64,000 nucleotides of DNA, from the NCBI GenBank assembly GCA_041494445.1, contig JBGQAU010000002.1:35534-99533 (forward strand), read 5' to 3'. The translations under genes and the position numbers were made by a program. The notes beneath the pieces are model-generated. The model made no database searches. It was not told the origin of the DNA and worked only from the letters and a program-made list of their open reading frames with translations. Shown here piece after piece: positions 35,578-44,495 of the stretch. Numbering within the stretch: position 1 is the stretch's first letter; each line of letters opens with the position of its first letter. The DNA comes from JAIQFR01 sp041494445. Lineage in GTDB: Bacteria; Acidobacteriota; Polarisedimenticolia; Polarisedimenticolales; JAIQFR01.

Positions 35578-38256
35578 ATGACCTCGGCCGAGACCCGACG
35601 CGCGTTCCTGGAGTTCTTCGCCTCCCGCGGGCACCGCATCGTGCCCAGCTCCCCTCTGGTCCTCCCGGACGACCCGACGCTGCTGTTCGCCAACGCGGGG
35701 ATGAACCAGTTCAAGAACGTGTTCACCGGGAGGGAGAAGCGCGACTATACCCGCGCCGCCTCGTCGCAGAAGTGCCTGCGCGTGTCGGGCAAGCACAACG
35801 ATCTCGAGCAGGTCGGCAGGACGCCTCGCCACCACACCTTCTTCGAGATGCTCGGGAATTTCTCGTTCGGGGACTACTTCAAGGCGGACGCCGTGGCTCT
35901 CGCGTGGGACCTCGTCACCCGGGTGTACGGCATCCCGGAGGACCGGCTCTGGGTCACCGTGTTCGGCGGCTCGGAGGCGGTGCCGGGAGACGACGAGGCG
36001 CTGGCGCTGTGGCGCGACCGCGTCGGCGTCAGGCCGGACCGGATCCTGCGCCTCGGCGAGAAGGACAACTTCTGGCGCATGGGGGACACGGGTCCCTGCG
36101 GGCCGTGCAGCGAGATCCACTTCGATCTGGGAGAGGACCTGACGTCCGTCCGGGGCGAGTCGAATCCCGCCACCGACGAGCACCGCTACGTCGAGATCTG
36201 GAACCTCGTGTTCATGCAGTTCGAGCAGCGCGACGACGGGAGTTACTCGCCGCTTCCCGCCCCGAGCATCGACACCGGGATGGGGCTCGAGCGGATCACG
36301 GCGGTGGTCCAGGAGAAGCGCAGCAACTACGACACCGACTTGTTCACGCCGATCCTCGAGGCGGCCGCGGCTCGCGCGGGGACCCGTTACGGCGGTGGCG
36401 GCGAGACGGACTTCTCCCTTCGCGTCGTCGCGGACCACGCGCGGGCCCTCTGTTTCCTCGTCGCCGACGGTGTCGTGCCGTCCAACGACAAGCGAGGCTA
36501 CGTGCTGCGGCGGGTCCTGCGGAGGGCGATCCGTCACGGGCTGAAGCTGGGCATACGGGAGCCTTTCCTGCACGAAGTCGCCCCGGCGGTCCTCCACTCT
36601 CTCTCCGCCGTGTACCCCGAGCTCCTCGCCGCGTCGGACGCGATCCTCGAGGTTGCGCGCCGCGAGGAGGAGCGCTTCGCGGAGACGATCTCGGCGGGGA
36701 TCGGCCTCCTCGAGCGCTCGATGTCGGGCCTTAAAGACGGATCGAGGACGCTCCCGGGCTCCGAGCTGTTCCGTCTCTACGACACCTTCGGGCTCCCGCT
36801 GGACCTGGCGCAGGACATCGCGGAGGAGCGAGGAGTCGCCCTCGATTCGGACGGCTTCGAGCGTGAGATGGCGCGGCAGCGCGCGCGCGCGCAGGCGTCA
36901 TGGAAGGGGCGCGACCGCGGGGAGGCGGCTCAGCTCTGGGGATCGCTCGCGGGGAAGGTGCGGACGCGCTTCCTCGGGTACGAGACCACGAAGGCGGACG
37001 GCGTCCCCGTCGTCGCGGTACGCGCCCCGGCCGGCGGCGAGGGGCCGATCGCGGCAGGGGAAGAGGGGGAGATCCTGCTCGAGAGCACGCCGTTCTACGG
37101 CGAGGCCGGTGGCCAGGTCGGCGACACCGGCTGGCTGATCTCCGCCTCGGGGCGCGCGCGGGTGCTGGACGCGTATCGTCCGGCGGACGGGATCGTCGCG
37201 CACCGCGTGCGGGTGGAGGCGGGGCGGATCGCCGAGGGGGACACCGTGCGGGCGGAGGTGGACGAGGCGCGTCGCGAGGCGATTCGCCGGAACCACACCG
37301 CGACGCATCTCCTGCACGCGGCGCTGCGGGAGGTGGTCGGCACCCACGTCAAGCAGGCCGGCTCCCTCGTGGCGCAGGATCGGCTGCGGTTCGACTTCAG
37401 CCACTTCGCGGCCCTGAGTGACCGCGCGCTGGCGGACATCGAGTCCCTGATGAACCGCAAGGTTCTCCAGGACCTCCCGGTGGGCGCCGAGGAGATGGCG
37501 CTGTCCGACGCCCTCCGCACCGGAGCGATGGCGTTGTTCGGGGAGAGGTACGGCGACCGCGTGCGGGTGATTCGCGTGGGGGACTTCTCCACGGAGCTCT
37601 GCGGCGGAACGCATTGCGCGCGATCCGGCGAGATCGGGCTCGTGAAGGTCGTGCAGGAGCGGGGGATCGCCGCGGGCACGCGGCGGATCGAGGCGGTCAC
37701 CGGCGAGGGCTCCCTCGCACGATTCCGCGAGGACCACCACGTGGTGAAGGCGCTGGAGGAGCTGCTCGCGGTCCCGAAGGACGCCGTGGTCGCCGAATTA
37801 CAGAAGCGTATCGAGCACATGAAAGCGCTCCAACGCGAGCTGGAACAGCAGCGGATCCGGTCCGCGCGCCTCGAGCTTGCCCGGGAGGCCTCCGATCCCC
37901 ACATTGTAGAGGGAGTGAAGGTCGTGGCCGCACGCGCCGACGCCCTCTCGCCGCAGGAGGCGAGGGTTCTCGCCGACGGGCTACGACAGAAGCTCGGCTC
38001 CGGCTGCGTGGTGATCGGCCGCTCGGACGGGGCCAAGGCGTACCTCCTGGTCACGGTGACGCGCGACCTGGAGGACACGCTCCCCGCGGGCGACGTGGTT
38101 CGCGAGCTGGCGAAGGTCGTCGGCGGCGGAGGCGGAGGCAAGAAGGACCTCGCCGAGGCGGGAGGGAAGGACCCCTCGAGGCTCGACGAGGCGCTGGGTA
38201 TCGAGTCGCTCTCGCGCGCCTTCAAGGCGATTCGGGAGAGGAAACCGCCAACATGA
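35578..38256 (+). CDS. alaS: Alanine-tRNA ligase
   Basis: Charges tRNA-Ala and clears mischarged Ser and Gly. 892 residues: class II catalytic core (1-about 250) with RTPRHHTFFEMLGNFSFGDY and the GMGLERIT motif, tRNA-recognition domain (about 255-460), editing domain with HTATH (His573, His577) and CGGTH (Cys675, His679), and a C-terminal coiled coil plus DHHA1 domain with the Gly-rich GGGGGGKKDLAEAGG loop. All editing zinc ligands are present. Its stop overlaps the next ATG by 4 bp. Confidence 0.97.
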   Translation: MTSAETRRAFLEFFASRGHRIVPSSPLVLPDDPTLLFANAGMNQFKNVFTGREKRDYTRAASSQKCLRVSGKHNDLEQVGRTPRHHTFFEMLGNFSFGDYFKADAVALAWDLVTRVYGIPEDRLWVTVFGGSEAVPGDDEALALWRDRVGVRPDRILRLGEKDNFWRMGDTGPCGPCSEIHFDLGEDLTSVRGESNPATDEHRYVEIWNLVFMQFEQRDDGSYSPLPAPSIDTGMGLERITAVVQEKRSNYDTDLFTPILEAAAARAGTRYGGGGETDFSLRVVADHARALCFLVADGVVPSNDKRGYVLRRVLRRAIRHGLKLGIREPFLHEVAPAVLHSLSAVYPELLAASDAILEVARREEERFAETISAGIGLLERSMSGLKDGSRTLPGSELFRLYDTFGLPLDLAQDIAEERGVALDSDGFEREMARQRARAQASWKGRDRGEAAQLWGSLAGKVRTRFLGYETTKADGVPVVAVRAPAGGEGPIAAGEEGEILLESTPFYGEAGGQVGDTGWLISASGRARVLDAYRPADGIVAHRVRVEAGRIAEGDTVRAEVDEARREAIRRNHTATHLLHAALREVVGTHVKQAGSLVAQDRLRFDFSHFAALSDRALADIESLMNRKVLQDLPVGAEEMALSDALRTGAMALFGERYGDRVRVIRVGDFSTELCGGTHCARSGEIGLVKVVQERGIAAGTRRIEAVTGEGSLARFREDHHVVKALEELLAVPKDAVVAELQKRIEHMKALQRELEQQRIRSARLELAREASDPHIVEGVKVVAARADALSPQEARVLADGLRQKLGSGCVVIGRSDGAKAYLLVTVTRDLEDTLPAGDVVRELAKVVGGGGGGKKDLAEAGGKDPSRLDEALGIESLSRAFKAIRERKPPT

Positions 38257-38930
38257 CACGGAAGCTCCTCGGGGGGATGACGGCGGCCGCCGCGATCATC
38301 GCGTTCCTGGCCGCCGCCCTTCCCACTTCCGCGGAGGAGCTTCTGTACTACGTCAAGGACGGGGCGATCGTCGTCACGAACGTCTCCGACCGACGAGACG
38401 CCCGTCCGGTTCCCGGCTTCGAGTCGACGCGGCGGTTCTCCGGTGCCGCCCTTCCCGCGACCTCCTACGACGTCTTCATCGACCGGGTCGCCCGCGAGAA
38501 CGGCCTGGACCCGTCGCTCATCAAAGCCGTGGCCCTCGTGGAGTCCGGCTTCGAGCCCCGCGCGGTCTCGTCCAAGGGGGCGCGGGGGATCATGCAGCTG
38601 CTGCCCGCCACCGCGAAGCGCTACGGGGTCACCGACCTCCACGACCCGTACCAGAGCCTGAGGGCCGGCGCCAGACACCTGCGCGATCTTCTGGACGAAT
38701 TCGGAGGCGACGTCACGCTGGCCCTCGCCGCCTACAACGCCGGCGCGGGCGCGGTCCGACGGTACGGCGGCGTGCCCGCCTACGCCGAGACGCGCGCCTA
38801 CGTGACTCGCGTCCAGAAGAAGCTGGATGCTTGCCCCCGGCGACGTGTCCCCGCTCGAAGGCCGGATTCCCTCGCGCTCGCGGTAACGCTCCGCGTGACG
38901 GCGGACGGATCGGTGATCCTCGTCAACTGA
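38253..38930 (+). CDS. Lytic transglycosylase of the SLT/GH23 family
   Basis: Cleaves peptidoglycan glycan strands to 1,6-anhydro products. 225 residues: signal peptide (1-28, ending TSA), a small DUF4124-like segment (YYVKDGAIVVTNVSDR), then the SLT domain (about 68-185) with the catalytic Glu in ALVESGFEPRAVSSKGA, GIMQLLPATAKRYGV and AAYNAGAGAV. The C-terminal 40 residues are unrelated to the domain. The ATG at 38253 overlaps the alaS stop (ATGA), so it is translated with alaS, an unusual pairing. Confidence 0.88.
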   Translation: MTRKLLGGMTAAAAIIAFLAAALPTSAEELLYYVKDGAIVVTNVSDRRDARPVPGFESTRRFSGAALPATSYDVFIDRVARENGLDPSLIKAVALVESGFEPRAVSSKGARGIMQLLPATAKRYGVTDLHDPYQSLRAGARHLRDLLDEFGGDVTLALAAYNAGAGAVRRYGGVPAYAETRAYVTRVQKKLDACPRRRVPARRPDSLALAVTLRVTADGSVILVN

Positions 38931-39285
38931 CGCGGCGGCTCGGTGCGAACGATGGGGGGCGACACCGATTCGAAGCGCGACCGAGGTGCCGACCGGCCGG
39001 CGCAGCCGGGGGCCACCCATGCCCGGCAAGAAAAAGCACGGATGTAAGACAAAAGTTGGATTTGAGCGCTGAACCGACCGATGACGGCCCGGTGTCCGAT
39101 CGGCGCGAGGCGGTCCTGCGGAGAGGAGAGGATATGCACCGCGAGGGGCCGAGACGGGTGCGGACCCCGAGTCCGCAGGCGCGTAAGCCGATCCGAAGCA
39201 CTTGTTGACAAATCCGCTTGACCGTAATAGATGAGAGACGAGAAGCCGCCGTCAGACAGGCTCGAGGGCTCGGGGGGGGGTAAGG
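38931..39285 (+). other. 355-bp intergenic region upstream of the HTH-TPR gene
   Basis: No conserved gene seen. It contains an AT-richer patch (about 39027-39066) unlike its surroundings and a 24-codon frame (39134-39208) preceded by GAGAGGAGAG, a good ribosome site, whose stop overlaps the TTGACA box of the next promoter. The frame's product is Arg/Pro-rich and has no leader, so coding status is doubtful. Confidence 0.35.
39205..39233 (+). promoter_or_regulatory. Promoter for the HTH-TPR regulator gene
   Basis: Perfect TTGACA (39205-39210), 17-bp spacer, TAGATG (39228-39233); the start of transcription would be near 39240, about 46 nt before the ATG at 39286. Confidence 0.55.
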
Positions 39286-40554
39286 ATGAGCCGCCTAGCC
39301 AGGAATGCGGCAGCGAGGGGCGAGGATCTCCTGCCTTCGAAACCGGCGCGCGAGGAGGAGCGGGGCCCGGAACAACCGTCGTCCGCTCGGCTCGGGTCGT
39401 ACTTGCGTCGCCTGAGGGAGGGGTACGGCTACACGCTCCGCAGGGTGGAAGAGGCCGCGATGGTGCTCGGCGAGGTCATCGACAACTCGCAACTCAGCCG
39501 TTTCGAGAAGGGAAAGGCGATCCCTTCCTTCGACAAGCTCCGCGCCCTCGCCAGGATCTTCAACGTGTCGGTCCAGACCTTCTCGGACGTCCTCGACCTC
39601 GAGGCGTACGAGGCCTTCGAGCCCGCGTCCCACGGGTTCGACGATCTGATCCGGGAGGCGACGGGCCTGTTCGCGTCGGGCGAGCACGGCAAGGCGTTCG
39701 TGACCTTCGAACGCGCCCTGGGCGTCGCGCTCGAGGAGCCCGAGACGGCCCTGGCGGCGGAACGCGAAGCGCAGGCGCACTGGAGCATGATCACGTCGCT
39801 CCGGGCCCTGGGCAAACTGGCGATGACCGAGCGCGAGTTGCGCGAAATCCTGAAAGCGCGATCGAAGCTGAGCGGGGTCACGCGGACCCGCACGGTGCTC
39901 GAGCTGAGCTACGTCCTTCGCGAGCTGGGCGACCTGTACCTCGCCGGAGTTCTGGCCCGGGAGGCGCTCGAACTCGCCCTCGGGCAGGGAGACGTGAAGA
40001 CGCAGGCGGGCGTCCTCAACACGCTCGGGAACATTCACCACGACGAGGGAGACGCCGATCGCGCGCTCGGGTTCTACCAGCGGTCGCTCACGATCCTCGA
40101 TGCCCTCGGCGGGCACGAGAAGCTCCGGAGCACGGTGACGACGAACCTCGGCGGATGCCTCGTGGAGCTCGGCCGGTTCGACGAAGGGATCGGACGGCTC
40201 CGTGAGGCGCACGCGAAGGCCCGCGAGATGGGCTTTAGACGGGTCGCCGCGCTGTCGCTGACCCGGCTCTCCGAGGCCTTCATGCGACGAGGAGAGCGCG
40301 ATCGGGCCCTCGAGGCCCTCGGTGAGTCGGACGCTCTCGCGTCCCGGCCCGACGAGGCCTACCAGGACATCATGTTCCTCAACGCTTACCACCGCTGGCA
40401 GATGGCCCGCCACGAGGGGAACCCGACGCGCGAGAAGATCGCGTTCGGCCGCCTGCGCCATCTCCGCTCCACGCTCGAGCGGAAGTTCCCGGAGGTAAAT
40501 GAGTTCGACCGGCATATCGAGCGGATCGGGAGAACCCATGCGCACACACCGTAG
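39286..40554 (+). CDS. XRE-type HTH regulator with TPR domain (RRNPP-like architecture)
   Basis: 422 residues. Residues about 35-105 form an XRE/cro helix-turn-helix (GSYLRRLREGYGYTLRRVEE to NSQLSRFEKGKAIPSF); from about 120 to 400 TPR-like helices repeat, including LNTLGNIHHDEGDADRALGF and TNLGGCLVELGRFDEGIGRL. HTH plus C-terminal TPRs is the layout of RRNPP regulators, which in Firmicutes bind secreted signal peptides; here no ligand is known. The ATG at 39286 follows TAAGG. It has its own promoter and overlaps the downstream secreted-protein gene by 17 bp, so that protein is its likely target or partner. Confidence 0.83.
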   Translation: MSRLARNAAARGEDLLPSKPAREEERGPEQPSSARLGSYLRRLREGYGYTLRRVEEAAMVLGEVIDNSQLSRFEKGKAIPSFDKLRALARIFNVSVQTFSDVLDLEAYEAFEPASHGFDDLIREATGLFASGEHGKAFVTFERALGVALEEPETALAAEREAQAHWSMITSLRALGKLAMTERELREILKARSKLSGVTRTRTVLELSYVLRELGDLYLAGVLAREALELALGQGDVKTQAGVLNTLGNIHHDEGDADRALGFYQRSLTILDALGGHEKLRSTVTTNLGGCLVELGRFDEGIGRLREAHAKAREMGFRRVAALSLTRLSEAFMRRGERDRALEALGESDALASRPDEAYQDIMFLNAYHRWQMARHEGNPTREKIAFGRLRHLRSTLERKFPEVNEFDRHIERIGRTHAHTP

Positions 40555-41269
40555 TTTCGTCGCTGCGGTCGTCTTCCTCGCCACCGCAGGGTACGCTTTC
40601 GAGGCGCGCGCCGAGGTCGTGGCGGAGACGGACGTCACCGGCAACTACTTCCGCACCGAGGTCCTCGTCGGCGCCTCGGCCAAGAAGCCGAAGATCTGGT
40701 CGGTTCAGCGGCCGCGCGCGCTCTCCTATCCCCTGAATCCCGAGGGCGACCTGAACGGCGACCTGTGGCCGGTCATCGCCGAGAACCCGCACGAGGCCAA
40801 CCATCCGTGGGTGGTCTGGAGCCGCAACACGCGGACGGGCTACGACCTCGCATGGGCCCGCTGGCTGCCGACCGGATGGACGCGTCCGGCCTGGGTGGAG
40901 GACCCGGTCGAAGCGAGCGTGGGCGACGACGTCGATCCCCGCGTCGCGTTCGGCTCGGAGGGCCGGCCGTACCTGGTGTGGTGGCGGAACGAGGGCGGGG
41001 TGGGCCGCGTCTACCTCAGCATCTTCCTGGTCAGCCGCTGGATGCCGGCGTATCCCGTCTCCGACGGCGGGGTGGACAGCCGGCTGCCGGGGATCACGCT
41101 CCTCGACGACGGGCGGATCCAGGTGGACTACGACACCCCGGCGGGACACGTCGTCCGCTTCGTGACCTTCATCCGGCCGATGTCGATCACCGACGACATC
41201 GACCCGATGGCTCGGCTCAACGGCGGGACGCCCGGGTTTCAGCTGCCCCCGAGCAACCCGGGTTACTGA
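40538..41269 (+). CDS. Secreted protein of unknown function, beta-propeller-like repeats
   Basis: I do not recognise the family. 243 residues with a clear signal peptide (basic start, hydrophobic core, cleavage after ARA, about residue 25). The mature part is rich in Trp, Tyr and Asp and has loosely repeated blocks of about 50 residues: HPWVVWSRNTRTGYDLAWARW and GRPYLVWWRNEGGVGRVYLSI share a P-LVW-R pattern seen in sialidase-like or BNR propellers. No Cys pairs and no lipobox. The ATG at 40538 has GGGAG upstream and lies inside the end of the regulator gene. Function might be surface or carbohydrate binding, but this is only a guess. Confidence 0.75.
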   Translation: MRTHRSFVAAVVFLATAGYAFEARAEVVAETDVTGNYFRTEVLVGASAKKPKIWSVQRPRALSYPLNPEGDLNGDLWPVIAENPHEANHPWVVWSRNTRTGYDLAWARWLPTGWTRPAWVEDPVEASVGDDVDPRVAFGSEGRPYLVWWRNEGGVGRVYLSIFLVSRWMPAYPVSDGGVDSRLPGITLLDDGRIQVDYDTPAGHVVRFVTFIRPMSITDDIDPMARLNGGTPGFQLPPSNPGY

Positions 41270-41291
41270 GCCGTCCGCCTTTCCTACTCTC

Positions 41292-41317
41292 CCGGCCGCA
41301 CGGGCGGTGCGGTCCGG
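41292..41317 (+). terminator. GC hairpin after the secreted-protein gene
   Basis: CCGGCCGCAC / GTGCGG-T-CCGG pair into a stem of about 10 bp with one bulge, 23 nt after the stop at 41269. No T-run follows, so it may be a Rho-assisted end or simply a GC-rich fold. Confidence 0.3.
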
Positions 41318-41382
41318 CCGAACCTCTCGGGGATGGATCGTAGGTCCCGCGCGTGCTACCTTTCGCCGGCGCGAGGGCGCCG

Positions 41383-42021
41383 ATGCGTCTCAACCTGCCG
41401 AACAGCCTGACGGTCACCAGGATTTTCCTGGTCCCGTTGCTCGTGGTGGTGCTGCTCACGCCGCCGTGGGCCACCGCCTGGGTGAAATCCAAGCTGCAGG
41501 ACGTGGATTACGCCGCCTGGATCGGCCACCTCGCCAGTTGGCTGTCGGACTGGCGCGAGGTGGTCGGCGTGGTCATCTTCCTCACGGCGGCCGCCACGGA
41601 CTGGCTCGACGGCTACCTGGCGAGGCGCCGCGACGAGGTCACGACCCTCGGCCAGCTCCTGGATCCGATCGCCGACAAGCTGCTCACCGGGTCCGCGTTC
41701 ATCTCCCTGGTCGAGCTCCAGCTGGCGCCGGCGTGGATCGTGGTCGTGATCATCGGGCGCGAGTTCGCGGTCACAGGGCTCAGGAGCGTCGCCGCGGCGC
41801 ATGGACTGGTCATCGCGGCGTCGCCGTGGGGGAAGTTCAAGACCGGGAGCCAAGTCGTGGCGATCACGCTGATCATCCTGACCAGCACCCTCGAGCGATG
41901 GGGGCGGTTCGGCTTCGTCGGCGTCGCGGCGCTGTGGGTGGCGATGGCCGTGGCGCTCGTGTCGGCCGTGGACTACTTCGTGAGGTTCGCTCGCCGGTTC
42001 GACCTCGAGGCCCGGCCATGA
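41383..42021 (+). CDS. pgsA: CDP-diacylglycerol-glycerol-3-phosphate phosphatidyltransferase
   Basis: First committed step of phosphatidylglycerol synthesis in the inner membrane. 212 residues, several helices, with the CDP-alcohol phosphotransferase signature: DWLDGYLARRRDE followed by TLGQLLDPIADK, placing the four metal-binding Asp correctly. The ATG at 41383 begins RLNLPNSLTVTRI, typical of PgsA; an ATG 30 bp upstream is less likely. Its last bases overlap the next start by 4 bp. First gene of the lipid cluster. Confidence 0.93.
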   Translation: MRLNLPNSLTVTRIFLVPLLVVVLLTPPWATAWVKSKLQDVDYAAWIGHLASWLSDWREVVGVVIFLTAAATDWLDGYLARRRDEVTTLGQLLDPIADKLLTGSAFISLVELQLAPAWIVVVIIGREFAVTGLRSVAAAHGLVIAASPWGKFKTGSQVVAITLIILTSTLERWGRFGFVGVAALWVAMAVALVSAVDYFVRFARRFDLEARP

Positions 42022-42707
42022 TCGGGCGCGCCGTGGCGCACGTGAGAGACCGGATCGGCAGCGGCCTGCTCATCGTGTTGCCGCTGCTGATCACCATCTG
42101 GCTCCTGAGCATTCTCTTCAACCTGATCAACACGCGGGTGACCCCGTGGGTGCTCGCGGCGCTCCGGGCGGCGCGGACTCCCGGCCTCGAGCTGTGGCCC
42201 GCCCGGGCCTTGGTCCCGCTGATCGGTGTGGTCCTCACCGCCGTCCTCATCTACCTCGCGGGGCTCCTGACCGGGAACCTCGTCGGCCGGCGCGTCCTTG
42301 CGATCTTCGAGTCGGCCATGCTCCGCATCCCGCTGGTCAAGGGGATCTACGGCGCCGCGCGCCAGCTGCTGGACGCCGTGAGCCTCACCGGCAAGCGCCC
42401 GTTCTCGCGCGTCGTCCTGGTGGAGTTCCCCAGGGCGGGAATCTGGACCGTCGGTTTCGTCACCCAGGAGCGCGTGCACGGGATCGGCGGCCCGCGGGGA
42501 GACGAGGACGCGGTGCCGGTGTTCGTCCCGACCGCGCCGAATCCCACTTCCGGCTGGGTGCTCTTCGTTCGCGAGGTGGATCTCGTGGACCTCGACCTGA
42601 CGATCGAGCAGGGGCTCAAGCTCATCGTGTCGGGGGGGATCGTGAGCCCCGAGGATCTCGGCGCCCACCGAACTCCCAAGGCCCGAGCCGCCGCGTCGCC
42701 GCCGTGA
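42018..42707 (+). CDS. DUF502 family membrane protein
   Basis: 229 residues of the DUF502 family, function unknown. Two transmembrane helices (about 13-37 and 62-88) and the conserved segments GLLIVLPLLITIWLL, PLVKGIYGAARQL and PTAPNPTSGWVLFV. The C-terminal 20 residues are Ala/Pro/Arg-rich. It overlaps pgsA and plsC by 4 bp each, so it is embedded in the phospholipid-synthesis operon; a role in membrane-lipid handling is plausible but unproven. Confidence 0.88.
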   Translation: MIGRAVAHVRDRIGSGLLIVLPLLITIWLLSILFNLINTRVTPWVLAALRAARTPGLELWPARALVPLIGVVLTAVLIYLAGLLTGNLVGRRVLAIFESAMLRIPLVKGIYGAARQLLDAVSLTGKRPFSRVVLVEFPRAGIWTVGFVTQERVHGIGGPRGDEDAVPVFVPTAPNPTSGWVLFVREVDLVDLDLTIEQGLKLIVSGGIVSPEDLGAHRTPKARAAASPP

Positions 42708-43324
42708 GAGGGAGCCCGTTCTATCGCGTGGCGCGCGCCACGTTCCGCGTCCTCGCGCTCCCCCTGTTCCGCTTCAGCGTCGAAGGGGCCGAGCGGATCC
42801 CCGCGACGGGCCCCGCGATCGTGGCCGCGCTGCACCGATCCTGGCTCGACCCCGCGTGCGTCGGCGGGGCGTGTCCCCGCCCCGTCTACTTCCTGATGCA
42901 AAGGGACGTGTACCATAAGCCGTGGGGCCGATGGTTCTACCGTCGCATGGGAGCCATACCGGTCCCGGTGGGGGGGACGCCCTCCGTCGCGGCACTGAAG
43001 GCGGCGGTTCAGTGCCTGGAGGAAGGGGCGGTCCTCGGGATCTTCCCCGAGGGAGGGATCGGCGGAAAGGGCTCCCGGACGGCGTTGTATCGCGGCGTGG
43101 CGTATCTCGCGGTGCGCTGCGGGGCACCGGTGATCCCCGCGGCGATCCACGGTTCGGCTCGGGCCTGGCCGCACGGGAGAAATTGGCCGGCGCCCGCGAG
43201 GGTCAGGGTGCGGTTCCACGCCCCGCTCGACCCGCCGACCGGGCTCGGAGGAACGGAGGCCGTGGACGATCTGATGCGGCGGACGAGGCTGGCCCTCGAC
43301 GAAGCGGAGGAAGGGCGCTCATGA
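42704..43324 (+). CDS. plsC: 1-acyl-sn-glycerol-3-phosphate acyltransferase
   Basis: Adds the second acyl chain to lysophosphatidic acid. 206 residues with the acyltransferase motifs HRSWLD (HX4D, near 43), RRMGAIPV and FPEGG (near 110), and VIPAAIHGS. GTG start at 42704 overlaps the DUF502 stop (GTGA). The size is compact, like other PlsC proteins without extra helices. Together with PlsY downstream it makes phosphatidic acid. Confidence 0.9.
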   Translation: MRGSPFYRVARATFRVLALPLFRFSVEGAERIPATGPAIVAALHRSWLDPACVGGACPRPVYFLMQRDVYHKPWGRWFYRRMGAIPVPVGGTPSVAALKAAVQCLEEGAVLGIFPEGGIGGKGSRTALYRGVAYLAVRCGAPVIPAAIHGSARAWPHGRNWPAPARVRVRFHAPLDPPTGLGGTEAVDDLMRRTRLALDEAEEGRS

Positions 43325-43881
43325 GGCTGTTCCTGGCGATCGACCTTCCCGCGCCGGTGAGAAGTGCCGTCGCGGAGGTCGGGGAGCGGCTCCGCGGAAA
43401 CTGCCCGGGCTGGCGCTGGGTCCGCCCCGAGGGGATCCACCTCACCCTCCGATTCCTCGGCGAGGTCGCCCCGGCGGACGATGCCCGGCAGCGAGAGACC
43501 TGGCGCCGCGCGGTCGCGGCCCATCCCTGCTTCCGGTTCCACGTCGGCGGTCTCGGCGTATTCCCCGGCGGCACGCGGCCGAAGGTCCTCTGGGTGGGGT
43601 TGGAGGAAACGTCGGCGTCACGGGTGCTGGCGCCCCTCGCGGCCGCGCTCGAGAGCGCCGCGCGGGACCTCGGGTTCGAGGCGGAGGAGCGTCCGTTCCG
43701 CGCGCACCTCACCCTCGCACGGGCGGCGATCGAGGCTCGTCCGGTCGCCCCGCCGCCTGGGGTTGCCGCGATTGCGACGGACGTGCTCGCGGAGGAGGTC
43801 GTTCTGTTCCGGAGCGAGCTCGGCCCCGGCGGAGCGCGCTACAGCCGGCTCGAGGCGTTCCCCCTCGGCGGGGTGCCGTGA
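43321..43881 (+). CDS. thpR: RNA 2',3'-cyclic phosphodiesterase (2'-5' RNA ligase family)
   Basis: Opens 2',3'-cyclic phosphates on RNA ends. 186 residues of the 2H phosphoesterase fold: the two catalytic HXTX motifs HLTL occur near residues 40 and 128 (IHLTLRFLGE and AHLTLAR). The ATG at 43321 overlaps the plsC stop. It is inserted between two lipid genes, a purely transcriptional association as far as known. Its chemistry is complementary to that of RtcB at 827-2275. Confidence 0.92.
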   Translation: MRLFLAIDLPAPVRSAVAEVGERLRGNCPGWRWVRPEGIHLTLRFLGEVAPADDARQRETWRRAVAAHPCFRFHVGGLGVFPGGTRPKVLWVGLEETSASRVLAPLAAALESAARDLGFEAEERPFRAHLTLARAAIEARPVAPPPGVAAIATDVLAEEVVLFRSELGPGGARYSRLEAFPLGGVP

Positions 43882-44495
43882 GCGCCGCGCCGCTCCTGTC
43901 CGCCGCCGCCGGTTTCGCGCTCGGGAGCATCCCGTTCGGCTGGCTCCTGGCTCTCCGCATCGCGCGCCGCGACGTCCGGAGGGCGGGGAGCGGGAACATC
44001 GGGGCGACGAACGTGCTTCGCGTCGCCGGCCCGGGCCCCGCGGCGGTCACGCTCCTGCTCGACGCGGCGAAGGGGGCCGCGGCGGTGGTCCTGGCCGGCG
44101 CGATCGGATCCGGCGACGGGATCTCCGGCCAGGCGGGGTGCCTCGGGGCGATCGCGGGCCACGTCTTCACGCCGTGGCTGGGATTCCGCGGCGGGAAGGG
44201 CGCGGCGACCGGCGCGGGGGCGCTCGCGGTGCTCGCGCCGATTCCGCTGGCGGCATCGCTCGCGGTGTTCGGAGCGGTGGTGGGCGTGACGCGCCGCGTC
44301 TCGGCGGGCTCTCTCGCCGCCGCGGCGGCATTCCCGGCCTGGGCCGCCGTGCTCGGAGCGGGGCTCGCAACCGTCGCGACCGGCGTGGCCGTGGCCGTGC
44401 TGCTCCTGTTCAGCCACCGGGCCAACCTGGCCCGCTTCCTGTCCCGGCGGGAGCCGAAGATCGGCCTGGGCGGATCCCGCGGGGAGAGACCTTGA
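43878..44495 (+). CDS. plsY: Acyl-phosphate glycerol-3-phosphate acyltransferase PlsY
   Basis: Transfers the acyl group from acyl-phosphate to glycerol-3-phosphate; the first step of phospholipid synthesis in the PlsX/PlsY route. 205 residues, about five helices, with the family loops GSIPFGWL, GSGNIGATNVLRV and FRGGKGAATGAG. GTG start at 43878 overlaps the thpR stop. PlsX is not in the window. Confidence 0.94.
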   Translation: MSAAPLLSAAAGFALGSIPFGWLLALRIARRDVRRAGSGNIGATNVLRVAGPGPAAVTLLLDAAKGAAAVVLAGAIGSGDGISGQAGCLGAIAGHVFTPWLGFRGGKGAATGAGALAVLAPIPLAASLAVFGAVVGVTRRVSAGSLAAAAAFPAWAAVLGAGLATVATGVAVAVLLLFSHRANLARFLSRREPKIGLGGSRGERP

